A stretch of 64,000 nucleotides of DNA from UBA966 sp046350355 (GTDB lineage: Bacteria; Planctomycetota; Phycisphaerae; Phycisphaerales; SM1A02): NCBI GenBank assembly GCA_046350355.1, contig JAXMAN010000003.1:124001-188000 (forward strand), written 5' to 3'. The notes under the pieces are model-generated. The model had not been told where the DNA came from, did not search any database, and saw only the letters and a program-made list of their open reading frames with translations. How positions within the stretch are numbered: the first letter of the stretch is position 1; each line of letters starts with the position of its first letter. Shown piece by piece: positions 1 to 8,426 of this stretch. The translations under genes were made by a program, and so were the position numbers.

Positions 1-125
1 CCGGCGGCAGCGCCTACTACGGCCCGGACCGCCTCGGCTCCTTCACCTACCCGGTCCCCGCTCCCGGCGCGCTCGCGCTCCTGGGCATGGCCGGCCTCGC
101 CGGCGCGCGCCGCCGCCGCGCCTGA
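1..125 (+). CDS. C-terminal end of a secreted protein with PEP-CTERM-like sorting tail (5' truncated)
   Basis: Only the last 40 codons are inside the window; the reading frame begins at base 3 and ends with TGA at 123-125. What can be read is a short linker followed by PVPAPGALALLG, a hydrophobic alpha-helical stretch and the basic end ARRRRA. This is the same tail seen in the next four genes, so the protein is presumably exported and held or processed at the membrane by an exosortase-like system. That role is known for PEP-CTERM tails in general and is inferred here. The mature domain lies outside the window, so function cannot be assigned. Confidence 0.8.
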   Translation, partial: GGSAYYGPDRLGSFTYPVPAPGALALLGMAGLAGARRRRA

Positions 126-179
126 TTCCAAGCCCTTTTCCCTCGCCCGTGCGCGAAAGCGCATTGGGTGAGCTTCGAC
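53..179 (+). repeat. Direct repeat copy 1 (tail codons plus 3' intergenic segment)
   Basis: This segment covers the tail codons, the stop codon and about 55 bases of following intergenic DNA. It recurs almost unchanged 880 bases downstream at 933-1059. The intergenic part (from CTGATTCCAAGCCC to GTGAGCTTCGAC) differs at one base only. Intergenic identity that exceeds what protein conservation needs points to recent duplication or gene conversion, or to a shared RNA element. Confidence 0.85.
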
Positions 180-230
180 CGCGAAACCTCTTCCGGGTCA
201 GTTCCAGAAACCTCTCACACGGAGTTCACC

Positions 231-1004
231 ATGTCCAGCCTCACCATCCGCTCGCTCGCCCTCGCCACCGTTGCCGCCGCCGCGACCGCCGCGCCGGCCT
301 TCGCCTGGGTCGAGACCTTCGACAACCCCGTCACCCTCAGCAACACCCAGGCCGCCGGCGCCTGGTACACGGACCGCTACGCGCCCGCGGGCTTCACCTC
401 GCCCGTCTTCTTCGACGGCGACGACCGCCTGCAGCAGAGCATCAGCGCCGCCGACGGCGCGAGCTCGCGTCCCGGCGCCTACTCGTCCAGCTTCTACAAC
501 ACGCAGGGCCGCAAGTACGACCTCGACTCGGGCGTCACCACGATGAGCATCGACCTCTTTGTCGGCTCCGACTGGGGCTCGACGGGCCGCCGCATGGCCG
601 GCTTCTGGGGCACCGCCTTCGACGGCAGCAACAACATCGGCGGCTACCCGATCCTCGAGTTCACCAGCGACGGCGGCGTCGGCCGCTTCCGCGCCTGGGA
701 TGTCGACACCGGCAACTGGCTCGACCTCGGCCTGCCCACCGGCTTCGGCTACGGCCAGTGGTACACGCTGGGCATCAGCCTCAGCGGCGGCATGGCGACC
801 TACACCGTCGGCGACCTCTCGCTCTCGGTGAACGCGGCCACCTCGGTCAGCCTGAGCAACGTCATCCTGCAGGGCTACAACACCCAGGCCGGCGTCAGCT
901 ACGACATCTACTGGGACAACCTCACCAGCCCCGTCCCCGCCCCCGGCGCGCTCGCGCTGCTGGGCATGGCCGGCCTCGCCGGCTCGCGCCGCCGCCGCGC
1001 CTGA
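231..1004 (+). CDS. Secreted protein with PEP-CTERM-like sorting tail
   Basis: The gene encodes 257 residues. The start at 231 is chosen because a GGAG lies 7 bases upstream and because it gives a clean signal peptide, MSSLTIRSLALATVAAAA ending at AFA, residues 1-25. The body is rich in Gly, Asp, Ser and aromatic residues (for example FWGTAFDGSNNIGG) and looks like a beta-sandwich of the kind found in carbohydrate-binding or concanavalin-like domains, but I do not recognise a specific family. The C-terminus is PAPGALALLGMAGLAG then SRRRRA: a proline-containing motif, a membrane-spanning stretch and a basic end, as in PEP-CTERM proteins, with PAP in place of PEP. It sits in a row of five genes with the same tail and is probably a surface or exopolymer-associated protein. 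Confidence 0.8.
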   Translation: MSSLTIRSLALATVAAAATAAPAFAWVETFDNPVTLSNTQAAGAWYTDRYAPAGFTSPVFFDGDDRLQQSISAADGASSRPGAYSSSFYNTQGRKYDLDSGVTTMSIDLFVGSDWGSTGRRMAGFWGTAFDGSNNIGGYPILEFTSDGGVGRFRAWDVDTGNWLDLGLPTGFGYGQWYTLGISLSGGMATYTVGDLSLSVNAATSVSLSNVILQGYNTQAGVSYDIYWDNLTSPVPAPGALALLGMAGLAGSRRRRA

Positions 1005-1059
1005 TTCCAAGCCCTTTTCCCTCGCCCGTGCGTGAAAGCGCATTGGGTGAGCTTCGACT
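933..1059 (+). repeat. Direct repeat copy 2 (tail codons plus 3' intergenic segment)
   Basis: This is the second copy of the 53-179 element, again covering the sorting-tail codons, the stop codon and the start of the intergenic region before the next gene. It differs from copy 1 at a handful of positions in the coding part and once in the non-coding part (GTGCGTGAAAGC against GTGCGCGAAAGC). Confidence 0.85.
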
Positions 1060-1111
1060 CGCAGCTCACCGCACGAACCACTTTCGGAACTCATTGCTCG
1101 GAGCACCTGCC

Positions 1112-1819
1112 ATGAAGACCGTCCTCCTCGCCGCTTCCACCGTCGCCCTCATCGCCGGCACCGCCAGCGCCATGCCCGGCTTCGGCCAGCTCTCGTACAA
1201 CGGCAACCCGATCGCCTTCACGCCTGGCTCCGGTATCGGCAACGACGGCTTCACCTACAGCGAGTCCACGATCGGCGGCGGCGGCAAGCTGCTCGTCGGC
1301 CTCAAGGCCACCGAGTACTACTACGGCGGCAACGGCAACATGAACCCGGGCGACAGCACCTGGTCCCCCGACCAGCCCGCGGGCGGCTCGTGGCTCAACG
1401 TCGACGGCCTCGGCCGCTACACCGGCGCCGCCGGCGAGTCCACCTACAAGCCGGGTGGCAGCTCGCGCGCCCGCTGGAACTTCGACTGGAGCGTCACCAT
1501 CGACGGCGTCGCCCCGACCGCCGGCATCGCCAACATGACGATGACGATCACGCGCCCCGACATGACCGTGATCAACGTCGGCACCGCCGACATCACCGTC
1601 TGGGGCTACCAGGATTCGTGGAACGTCGGCTTCAACTTCCTGAGCGCCTTCAACGGCATCAACGACCTGGGCGAGTGGAAGATCAGCCTCGCGATCACCG
1701 ACGCCACCGGCGGCGGCTACCTCTGCGGCCAGGACATCTTCGTCACGACGCCCGCCCCCGGCGCGCTCGCGCTGCTGGGCATCGCCGGCCTCGCCGGCTC
1801 GCGCCGCCGCCGCGGCTGA
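1112..1819 (+). CDS. Secreted protein with PEP-CTERM-like sorting tail
   Basis: The gene encodes 235 residues. The ATG at 1112 is preceded by a weak GGAG at 1100 and gives a compact signal peptide, MKTVLLAASTVALIAGTASA, residues 1-20. The mature region contains TYKPGGSSRARWNF and alternating hydrophobic segments typical of a secreted beta-rich domain; no known family is recognisable by eye. The tail is PAPGALALLGIAGLAG then SRRRRG. It shares its upstream intergenic DNA with the preceding gene, so the two were probably duplicated or homogenised together although their mature domains differ. A surface or extracellular structural role is inferred only from the tail. Confidence 0.8.
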   Translation: MKTVLLAASTVALIAGTASAMPGFGQLSYNGNPIAFTPGSGIGNDGFTYSESTIGGGGKLLVGLKATEYYYGGNGNMNPGDSTWSPDQPAGGSWLNVDGLGRYTGAAGESTYKPGGSSRARWNFDWSVTIDGVAPTAGIANMTMTITRPDMTVINVGTADITVWGYQDSWNVGFNFLSAFNGINDLGEWKISLAITDATGGGYLCGQDIFVTTPAPGALALLGIAGLAGSRRRRG

Positions 1820-1918
1820 GCCCACCGCGCGGCGCGGCACGCCGCATGGTTCCGGGGACAACCTTCGTTCGTTTCACCCTTTCAGAGTTCCCCTTTCAGC
1901 CCCTTTCAGGAGTTCACC

Positions 1919-2602
1919 GTGAATCGCAAGTTCTTCATCGCGTCGGCCATCGCGGCCGTTTCCATCGCCTCGGCCGCTTCGGCGGACATCATCGCGGCAT
2001 GGCAGTTCTCTGAGATCGGCAACAATGTCGGCGCGAGCTACAGCGTCGGCGCCGCCACTTCGGGCGCGCAGACCGCTGGCTCCACCCTTGGCGGAGTCCA
2101 CGCCTCCGCGACGACCACCTGGTCTTCCCCGGTTGGGAACGGCAACTCCGATTCGTTCTCCGCGAATGGATGGGCGATCGGCGACTACTTCCAGTGGACG
2201 GTGAACACCACGAGCTACAGCGGCGTCACGGTCTCCTTTGACTCGGCGCGCAGCAACACCGGCCCGGCGACCTTCGAGCTGCTCATGAGCACCGACGGCG
2301 GCTCGACCTGGTCGACGCTTATCGCTTCGACCGCCGTCCAGGTCAGCGCCACCCCGAACTCGTGGAACAGCACCACCCGGCAGATGATGTTCAACTTCAA
2401 CACCGTGGCCGCTGGCGCGGACAACCAGACCAGCGTCTCGTTCCGTTGGCGCGCGACTGCCGCTCCGACAGGATCCCAGCCCGCCCAGGGAACGACGCGC
2501 ATCGACAACGTGCAGATCACCGGCACCCTGGTCCCCGCCCCCGGCGCGCTCGCGCTGCTCGGCGCGGCCGGCATGCTCGGCCTGCGCCGCCGCCGCGCCT
2601 GA
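1919..2602 (+). CDS. Secreted protein with PEP-CTERM-like sorting tail
   Basis: The gene encodes 227 residues and begins with GTG at 1919, directly behind an AGGAG Shine-Dalgarno sequence. Residues 1-22 (MNRKFFIASAIAAVSIASAASA) form a signal peptide. The mature part begins DIIAAWQFSE and includes TFELLMSTDGGSTWSTL and a final VSFRWRATAAPTG segment with TRIDNVQITGTLVP before the tail. This pattern is typical of planctomycete secreted beta-sandwich proteins of unknown function. The tail is PAPGALALLGAAGMLGLRRRRA. It is followed by a perfect 12-bp inverted repeat that could terminate transcription. Confidence 0.82.
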   Translation: MNRKFFIASAIAAVSIASAASADIIAAWQFSEIGNNVGASYSVGAATSGAQTAGSTLGGVHASATTTWSSPVGNGNSDSFSANGWAIGDYFQWTVNTTSYSGVTVSFDSARSNTGPATFELLMSTDGGSTWSTLIASTAVQVSATPNSWNSTTRQMMFNFNTVAAGADNQTSVSFRWRATAAPTGSQPAQGTTRIDNVQITGTLVPAPGALALLGAAGMLGLRRRRA

Positions 2603-2621
2603 ACCCCGCCTCGTCCCTCCC

Positions 2622-2651
2622 CCCGGCCGGGCGTGAAAGCGCCCGGCCGGG
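2622..2651 (+). terminator. GC-rich hairpin, possible terminator
   Basis: CCCGGCCGGGCG at 2622-2633 and CGCCCGGCCGGG at 2640-2651 form a perfect 12-bp stem with the loop TGAAAG. There is no T-run after it, so it is either a factor-dependent terminator, an mRNA-stabilising 3' hairpin, or a processing site between two genes of the cluster. The loop keeps the GCGTGAAAGCG core that also occurs in the two long direct repeats upstream. Confidence 0.55.
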
Positions 2652-2680
2652 ATTTGCCGAAGAACAGAAGGAGCGTCCGC

Positions 2681-3523
2681 ATGCGAGCCATCCGAACCCA
2701 TCGCGCGTCCGCCGTCCTGACCGCCCTCGCGGGCGCGGCGTGCCTCGCCGCCACCGCGGGCGCCGACACCTTCTTCGTCGACACGCCGGGCACCAACAAC
2801 ATCGACGCGCTCGCCTCCACGGGCGCGTTCATCCAGGTCGGCCTCCATCCCGACAGCACGCCGGTCACCGGCGTCGTGATGGAGAACACCGACGCGGTCT
2901 CCTGGGACTCGCTCTACGCGTGGTCCAACAGCGTCGTCACCCTGCGCCGCGCGAGCTTCACCGGCTTCGACATGCAGGCGCACGACACCAGCACGATCAA
3001 CTACGCCGGCGGCGACAACGACGCGCTCTCGCTCGTCACCTTCGACGCCGCGCGCATCTACTTCAGCGGCGGCCGCATCGGCTCGATCGGCACCGGCGGC
3101 GGCGGCACCACCGACGACGCGGTCTTCATCAGCGGCGGCACCGTGCTGCAGAGCGTGGTCTGCGCCGGCGGCGCCATCACGATCAGCGGCGGCGAGTTCT
3201 TCCTGAGCTCGGAGCTCCTGCCGCCCGGCCCACCCGCCTTCTCGTTCGTCAGCATCACGCCCGGCGGCATCCAGTTCCTCAGCGACGAAGGCGGCCTCAC
3301 CGCGCAGTACGTCGGCTACGACAGCCTCTACGGCGGCTCGATCTGGAGCATCTCCGGCGGGCTCGCCGACGGCGGCACCCTGAACGGCCATCTCTTCGTG
3401 GACGTCGGCAGCACCAGCACCAGCGAGATCCTGAACGCCGGTGGCCTCACCGTCGTCCCCGCGCCCGGCGCGATCGCGCTGATCGGCGCCGCGGGGCTCG
3501 TCGCGCGCCGCCGCCGCCGCTGA
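2681..3523 (+). CDS. Secreted protein with PEP-CTERM-like sorting tail
   Basis: The gene encodes 280 residues. The ATG at 2681 follows AGAAGGAG at a good distance. The signal peptide is MRAIRTHRASAVLTALAGAA with cleavage near AGADTFFVD (residue 28 or so). The mature region has short repeated strands with Gly, Asn and Asp at turns (SGGRIGSIGTGGGGTTDDAV, ISGGTVLQSVVCAGGAITISGG), which suggests a right-handed beta-helix or similar coil. The end is VPAPGAIALIGAAGLVARRRRR, the most diverged tail of the five. It closes the cluster; an unrelated MFS gene follows. Confidence 0.8.
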   Translation: MRAIRTHRASAVLTALAGAACLAATAGADTFFVDTPGTNNIDALASTGAFIQVGLHPDSTPVTGVVMENTDAVSWDSLYAWSNSVVTLRRASFTGFDMQAHDTSTINYAGGDNDALSLVTFDAARIYFSGGRIGSIGTGGGGTTDDAVFISGGTVLQSVVCAGGAITISGGEFFLSSELLPPGPPAFSFVSITPGGIQFLSDEGGLTAQYVGYDSLYGGSIWSISGGLADGGTLNGHLFVDVGSTSTSEILNAGGLTVVPAPGAIALIGAAGLVARRRRR

Positions 3524-3580
3524 TTGCGCGCCGCTGATCGCGCGCCGCGCATCTCCGCCGCGCGCCTAGACTCCGCGCCC

Positions 3581-4834
3581 ATGTCCGACGAAACGACGCC
3601 GCGTGGTGGTGGCGAACCCGTGCTCTCGCGCGGCACGATGCTCGCGATCGCCGTCGCCGCGCTGGGCTACTTCGTCGACCTCTTCGACCTCGTGCTCTTC
3701 TCGATCGTGCGCGTGCCCAGCCTGAAGGCGCTGGGCATCCAGGATCCCGAGGAGCTCACCCGCGTGGGCAAGCAGCTCCTGGACGTGCAGCTCATCGGAA
3801 TGCTGCTGGGCGGCATCGCCTTCGGCATGCTGGGCGACCGGCTGGGGCGGCTGAAGACGCTCTTCGGATCGATCCTGCTCTACTCGGTCGCGAACATCCT
3901 CAACGCCTTCGTCTGGGAGATCTGGCAGTACGAGCTGCTGCGCTTCGTCGCGGGCTTCGGCCTCGCGGGCGAGCTGGGCGCGGGCATCACGCTCGTCGCG
4001 GAGCTGCTGCCGACGCGCCTGCGCGGCATCGGCACGACGATCGTCGCAAGCGTCGGCCTCATGGGCGCGGTCGCGGCGGGCATCGCGGGCAGCTACCTCG
4101 CGTGGAACTGGTGCTACCTGCTGGGCGGCGTGCTCGGCCTGGCGCTGCTGGCGCTGCGCGTGGGCGTCGTCGAAAGCGGCCTCTTCCGCCAGACGCGCAC
4201 GGCCGACGCCTCGCGCGGCAACCCGCTCATGCTGCTCTGGCCGCCGCGGCGCTTCGGGCGCTTCGCGCTGGTGGTGCTGAGCGCGATGCCGATCTGGTTC
4301 GTCGGCGGCGTGATGTTCGTCTTCGCGCCCGAGATCGGCCGCGCGATGGGCATCGCCGAGCCCATCGAGCCCGCGAAGGTCATCTTCTGGGCCTACCTGG
4401 GCGTGGTGGTGGGGGACGTCGCCAGCGGGACGATCTCGCAGCTCATCCGCAGCCGCACGCGCACGATCATCCTCTTCCTCGCGATGCTCGCGTGCTCGAT
4501 CGCGCTCTTCTTCGCCGTCGCGCCGCGCGGGCCTCAGGCCTTCTACGCGATGATGTGCCTGGTCGGCGCCGCGACCGGCTACTGGGCGATCTTCGTCACG
4601 ACCGCGAGCGAGCAGTTCGGCACCAACCTGCGCGCGACCGCCGCGACGAGCGCGCCCAACTTCGTGCGCGCGATGGCCGTGCCGATCACCAGCATCTGGA
4701 TCGCGCTCAAGCCCGGCCTGGGCACGGTGCCCGCGACCTGGATCCTGGGCATCTGCTGCATCAGCATCGGCATCGTCTGCGCGCTCGCGCTCGACGAGAC
4801 CTTCCACCGCGACCTCGACTACCTGGAGCGCTGA
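3581..4834 (+). CDS. Major facilitator superfamily transporter
   Basis: The gene encodes 417 residues with about twelve hydrophobic segments. The family hallmark GMLGDRLGRLKTLFGS (loop between helices 2 and 3, about residues 85-100) is present, and the arrangement resembles the metabolite:proton symporter branch of the superfamily. The start at 3581 is chosen because the hydrophilic N-terminus MSDETTPRGGG is then directly followed by the first helix. The substrate cannot be told from sequence. The gene stands alone between the secreted-protein cluster and a convergent peptidase gene, whose 3' end overlaps its own by 16 bases. Confidence 0.85.
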   Translation: MSDETTPRGGGEPVLSRGTMLAIAVAALGYFVDLFDLVLFSIVRVPSLKALGIQDPEELTRVGKQLLDVQLIGMLLGGIAFGMLGDRLGRLKTLFGSILLYSVANILNAFVWEIWQYELLRFVAGFGLAGELGAGITLVAELLPTRLRGIGTTIVASVGLMGAVAAGIAGSYLAWNWCYLLGGVLGLALLALRVGVVESGLFRQTRTADASRGNPLMLLWPPRRFGRFALVVLSAMPIWFVGGVMFVFAPEIGRAMGIAEPIEPAKVIFWAYLGVVVGDVASGTISQLIRSRTRTIILFLAMLACSIALFFAVAPRGPQAFYAMMCLVGAATGYWAIFVTTASEQFGTNLRATAATSAPNFVRAMAVPITSIWIALKPGLGTVPATWILGICCISIGIVCALALDETFHRDLDYLER

Positions 4835-7125
4835 CCGTCCGCGGCGGGGGGCGTCGCCGGCGCCGTCGCCGCGGGCGCGTCCGCCGGCGGGAATCCCGGC
4901 GGCATCCACGCCGGCAGGTCCGCGATCGACGCGCGCGCCGCGGCGCTCGTGGGCACGCCCCACGCCTCGAAGAACGGCCCGAGGTTGCGCCCCGCCGCGC
5001 GCGAGAAGCGCACCATCCACGCGTCGCGCCGCTCCTCCTGCGACTTCGGGCGCTCGGCCGCGGGCAGCGCGTCGTACTCGCGGAAGAGGCGCGTGAAGAT
5101 CTCCCAGCCGAAGCCGTTCTTGAGCTGCTCGTACATCTGCAGCGCCAGGAAGGGCTCGCGCTTCCAGTGCTCGAAGTCGCGCCCCTTCTTCAGGTACGCG
5201 GCGAAGTCGTCCGCGCGTTCCTTGACGCCTGCGTCGCCGGGCTTCCAGGTCGTGCCGCAGCACTTCTCCAGCAGGTAGATCGACCACAGGTTGCAGGTGA
5301 CCTCGCCCGTGCCCTCGAAGGTCCACAGCTCGTTCTGGTGGTTGTGGCCCAGCTCGTGGAAGGGGCCCCACTGCCCCGTGCGCAGCTCGTCGAGCTGCGT
5401 CATCGGCTTCGCGGCGTCCAGGTGCGTCATGATCGGGTAGCCCGAGTGCATGTAGCCCGCGGAGATCTGGATGTCGGTCGCGTAGCGCCAGGGCCACGCA
5501 CGCTCGCGCTCCCAGCCGCGCAGGTCGGAGGCGGCGTCGACGAGCGAGTTCCAGAACTGCATGAGCTGCGTCGGATCCTCGATGCCGCGCACGCTCTCGG
5601 AAGGAACGGTGAGGATCACGCGGTCGCTCTGCAGCTCCGCCCACGGCGCGGGTGACTTGCGGATGCGGTCGCGCCACTCCGCGGGATCGGTCTTTCCCAG
5701 CACGAACCACGGCGCGTCGTAGCCGCCTTCGATGCGCACCTCCACGCTGCCCGCGTCGGCGCTCGCGTCCGCGCCACCGCCGCCCGCGCCGCGTCGCGTC
5801 GCCGGGCGCTTCACGCTGCCGTGCTCGGGCACCTCGATGTAGACGAGTCCACCGAAGGGCGTCGTGAGCTTCGTGACGCCTGGCGCGAGCGCGCGCTCCA
5901 TCGAGATCTCCGGCACGCGCCGCCACTCCTTGTGATGCCAGAGGCCGTCGGTGTGCGCGCCGATGCGCAGCCGCAGCCCTTCCGCGGCGGCGCCGGCGTT
6001 CTCGGGGATCTTCACGGTGATCGTGCTGCCGGGATTCGCGTAGACGCCGGTCGAGTGCCAGCGCGTGACCGCGCGGTCGACGGCGAGCGTGCGCACGACG
6101 GTGCGCGCGTCGGCGCGCGCGCGGCCGGGGAACTCGTCCGTGCCCTGCATCTTGCCGACGGCGGGGAAGGGGTGGCTGCGCAGCGCCGCCGCCTGCGCCT
6201 GCGAATCGGGCACCTCGACCGCGGCCGAGACCGCCGCGCGCAGCGCCACGCGCATGGATGCGTCGTCCAGCTTCTCGCCCGACTTCGCGCGCTCGAGCGC
6301 GCGCAGCGCGAGCGCGCCGTTGCTGTACGCATCGGGCGCGACGACCTCGAAGCCATCCTTCGAGTCGCCCGCCGCGTAGCCGCCGGTGAAGGCGATGCCG
6401 CACGACTCGAAGGTGCGCGCCATCGGCGTCGCCTCCACGGGCTGGCGCCGCACCTGCGCGACGCCCCACGGGCACATGCACGCGATCGCGCCGCCGCCGC
6501 GCTCGACGAAGGCGCGCACCGCATCGACGCCCGCGTCGGGGTAGGAGGCGTCCGCGAGCAGCAGCACATCGACGCCCTCGAGCGCCGTCCACCACTGCTT
6601 CCCCAGCGCGCGCGCGCCGATGCCCGCGCTCGCGAGCGGCTCCGGCACGCGGTCGCCCGAGTAACCGACGACGGGCGTGCGCGCGGACTTCGCGCACCAC
6701 TTCACCGCGTTGGCGATGAGCGCGCGCGTGTCCCACGACTCCAGCGCCTCCTTGCCCAGGTAGCCCTGCGTCAGCAGCACGACGCGCCCGCGCCCCATCG
6801 GCGCCGCCGCCGCGACCACGCCTCCGCGCGCGCCCTCGTCGAGCACGAGCGGGATCGCCTCCTCGCGCCATAGCGCGAGCGTCCCCGGCACCCCCGGCCG
6901 CGCGACGCGCTTCACCCCGTCAAGCAGCGCCTTCTGCTGGTCCGCCCACCCCGCCGTAGGCGCCGACGACTTGGCCGCGCCGCCGCCGCCCGCCGCCCCC
7001 GCGCGCGCCGCGTTCCCCGCCGGCTTCCCCGCCTTCCCGCCACCCCCAGCCGGGGGCGCAAAGGTCGTGAGCGGCAGCAGGGCGAGGGCGAGGGCGAGCG
7101 CGGGCGCGGGAAGCATGGGGGGCAT
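4819..7125 (-). CDS. Secreted M60-family (enhancin-like) zinc metallopeptidase
   Basis: The gene encodes about 768 residues. The ATG at 7125 gives MPPMLPAPALALALALLPL, a signal peptide; an in-frame ATG at 7116 is also possible. The catalytic motif HELGHNHQ lies near residue 590, followed by ELWTFEGTGEVTCNLWS, which carries the downstream glutamate expected of the gluzincin-like M60 family. M60 enzymes cleave mucin-type glycoproteins in several bacteria. The first 300 residues contain a stretch like a glutamine-amidotransferase-type fold (YSGDRVP, GVDVLLLADASYPDAGVDAVR), also seen N-terminal to peptidase_M60 in planctomycetes. Its substrate here is unknown; a role in degrading extracellular glycoprotein is inferred. 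Confidence 0.85.
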   Translation of the reverse strand: MPPMLPAPALALALALLPLTTFAPPAGGGGKAGKPAGNAARAGAAGGGGAAKSSAPTAGWADQQKALLDGVKRVARPGVPGTLALWREEAIPLVLDEGARGGVVAAAAPMGRGRVVLLTQGYLGKEALESWDTRALIANAVKWCAKSARTPVVGYSGDRVPEPLASAGIGARALGKQWWTALEGVDVLLLADASYPDAGVDAVRAFVERGGGAIACMCPWGVAQVRRQPVEATPMARTFESCGIAFTGGYAAGDSKDGFEVVAPDAYSNGALALRALERAKSGEKLDDASMRVALRAAVSAAVEVPDSQAQAAALRSHPFPAVGKMQGTDEFPGRARADARTVVRTLAVDRAVTRWHSTGVYANPGSTITVKIPENAGAAAEGLRLRIGAHTDGLWHHKEWRRVPEISMERALAPGVTKLTTPFGGLVYIEVPEHGSVKRPATRRGAGGGGADASADAGSVEVRIEGGYDAPWFVLGKTDPAEWRDRIRKSPAPWAELQSDRVILTVPSESVRGIEDPTQLMQFWNSLVDAASDLRGWERERAWPWRYATDIQISAGYMHSGYPIMTHLDAAKPMTQLDELRTGQWGPFHELGHNHQNELWTFEGTGEVTCNLWSIYLLEKCCGTTWKPGDAGVKERADDFAAYLKKGRDFEHWKREPFLALQMYEQLKNGFGWEIFTRLFREYDALPAAERPKSQEERRDAWMVRFSRAAGRNLGPFFEAWGVPTSAAARASIADLPAWMPPGFPPADAPAATAPATPPAADGQRSR

Positions 7126-7313
7126 TCTCGCACACGCGGGCAGCCCGAAACAACAGACCGTATGCACTCACCCTCGACCGTCGCGTGCAAGCCTCCGCGG
7201 CCTGCCGGGCTGCGTCTCCGTCGGCACGACCATCCACGAAGCCCTTGCTCGCGCGCGCGGGTGGCGCGGTGACTTCCCGGGTCCTCCGCTGCCGCAATCG
7301 GCGGAACTCTCGC

Positions 7314-7886
7314 TCAGAGCACCGAGACGTACGGCCGCAGCGCACCAACGGTGTTCGGCAGGCCTTGCCGATGCAGGGTCTCGAGGATTTCCCCTGCGGA
7401 GTGACGCGGGTTCCGGAGCGCTGCGCGCTGTTCTCGCACGCATCGCACGACCGCTGCGGTGTCGAGGTCAAGGAGGTGCCGTACGAACTCGTCGGGATGC
7501 TGTGCCTCGATGCCAAGAGGACCAAGCGTGGTCGCAGGGAAGTCCGCCAGGTTGAAGGTGACGATCAGATCGGCGCCGCAGCGGATCGCGGCTGCGAGCA
7601 CGTGACGGTCGTCCGGATCGGGGAGCACAAGTGAGGGAACGAGCTGCTCGTATCCCTCGACCAGGCACTCCGGGACATGCGCGTCGGCGAGCTCTCTCGT
7701 TCGCTGGAGCTTCGCTGAATCGAGATCCGGGCGGTCACGCAGGATGCTTCGGGTCCACTCGTCGTGGATCCGGGCAGTCCAGCGGGCGCGAATCAGCCCC
7801 GTTGTGGCGAGGCGAAGGAGCAGGTCGCGCAACGGGGCCGGATAGAAGACGCACGCGTCATAGACGGCGGTGAAGGTCGCGTGCAT
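7314..7886 (-). CDS. PIN-domain protein, probable type II toxin (VapC-like)
   Basis: The gene encodes 190 residues. PIN landmarks are visible in order: an N-terminal strand with Asp (AVYDACVFYP), a central acidic residue in HDEWTRS, the DPDDRHVLAAAI motif near residue 93, and DLIVTFNLADFP, which places the last acidic site. PIN domains are metal-dependent RNases. It lies 25 bases behind a gene for a helix-turn-helix protein on the same strand, the usual antitoxin-toxin order for this subtype. The length is greater than classical VapC (about 130), with an extra 60-residue C-terminal region, as in the PIN proteins paired with excisionase-type HTH partners. It probably cleaves RNA when released from its partner. 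Confidence 0.8.
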   Translation of the reverse strand: MHATFTAVYDACVFYPAPLRDLLLRLATTGLIRARWTARIHDEWTRSILRDRPDLDSAKLQRTRELADAHVPECLVEGYEQLVPSLVLPDPDDRHVLAAAIRCGADLIVTFNLADFPATTLGPLGIEAQHPDEFVRHLLDLDTAAVVRCVREQRAALRNPRHSAGEILETLHRQGLPNTVGALRPYVSVL

Positions 7887-7911
7887 GACGCCTCGCTCGC
7901 GCTCCGGAACT

Positions 7912-8397
7912 TCAGTAGCCGAGCCCGAGCCGCTGCGCTTCCGCCGTCAACTCGTCGAGCGCCTTCATCCGTCCGGCGTCCATCGCGCGCTTGTAGTCGA
8001 GCAGGTCCTGGACGAGGATCCGGCGATGAGTGCCCACCTTTCGGTACTTCAGTGCGCCGTTCTCCACCTGCCGCACGATGAATGGCCGCGAGACGCCAAG
8101 CAGGTCGGCGGCCTGCTGCGTCGTGAGCTCCGCGTGGACCGGAATGAGCATGACGGCATGGCCCGCGGCCATGTCGGCGAGAATGCGGAGCAGGAGCTGG
8201 ATCGCCGCGGGCGGGAGCTCGATGCGCTCGCGCCCCGCCTTCTCCCCGGAGGCGCTGATCGAGAGGCGTGGCGGCTTCGCTCCCCTCGTCCGTCCACGGA
8301 GGAGGTGTGAGAGGCGTTGGCTCGCGTCCTTGGCGGCGCGTACATCGGCCGCCGTCGGCGCAACCGGTGAGGGCATGTCGAGCAGGCTGGAACTCAT
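7912..8397 (-). CDS. Excisionase-type helix-turn-helix protein, probable antitoxin
   Basis: The gene encodes 161 residues. The ATG at 8397 is chosen because GGGAG precedes it and a strong promoter lies about 60 bases upstream. Residues 90-140 hold a MerR/excisionase-like helix-turn-helix: LTTQQAADLLGVSRPFIVRQ followed by the wing KYRKVGTHRRI. The N-terminal half is charged and probably flexible. The C-terminus, with MDAGRMKALDELTAEAQRLGLGY, would be the part that binds the PIN toxin encoded just downstream. Autoregulation of the pair through the repeats upstream is likely, as in other type II systems; this is inference from the repeated site. Confidence 0.78.
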   Translation of the reverse strand: MSSSLLDMPSPVAPTAADVRAAKDASQRLSHLLRGRTRGAKPPRLSISASGEKAGRERIELPPAAIQLLLRILADMAAGHAVMLIPVHAELTTQQAADLLGVSRPFIVRQVENGALKYRKVGTHRRILVQDLLDYKRAMDAGRMKALDELTAEAQRLGLGY

Positions 8398-8426
8398 GGC
8401 GCGTCTCCCTACGACAGAGAGTCTGA

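Noticed and set aside
149..1819. A 556-residue frame spanning two secreted-protein genes
   Set aside because: The first two thirds are Arg/His/Pro-rich shadow sequence of the gene at 231-1004; only the part from 1112 is a plausible protein with a signal peptide.
3566..6871. An 1101-residue minus-strand frame
   Set aside because: It is Arg/Ala/Asp/Glu-rich and runs antisense to the MFS gene and out of frame with the M60 peptidase, a typical high-GC shadow.
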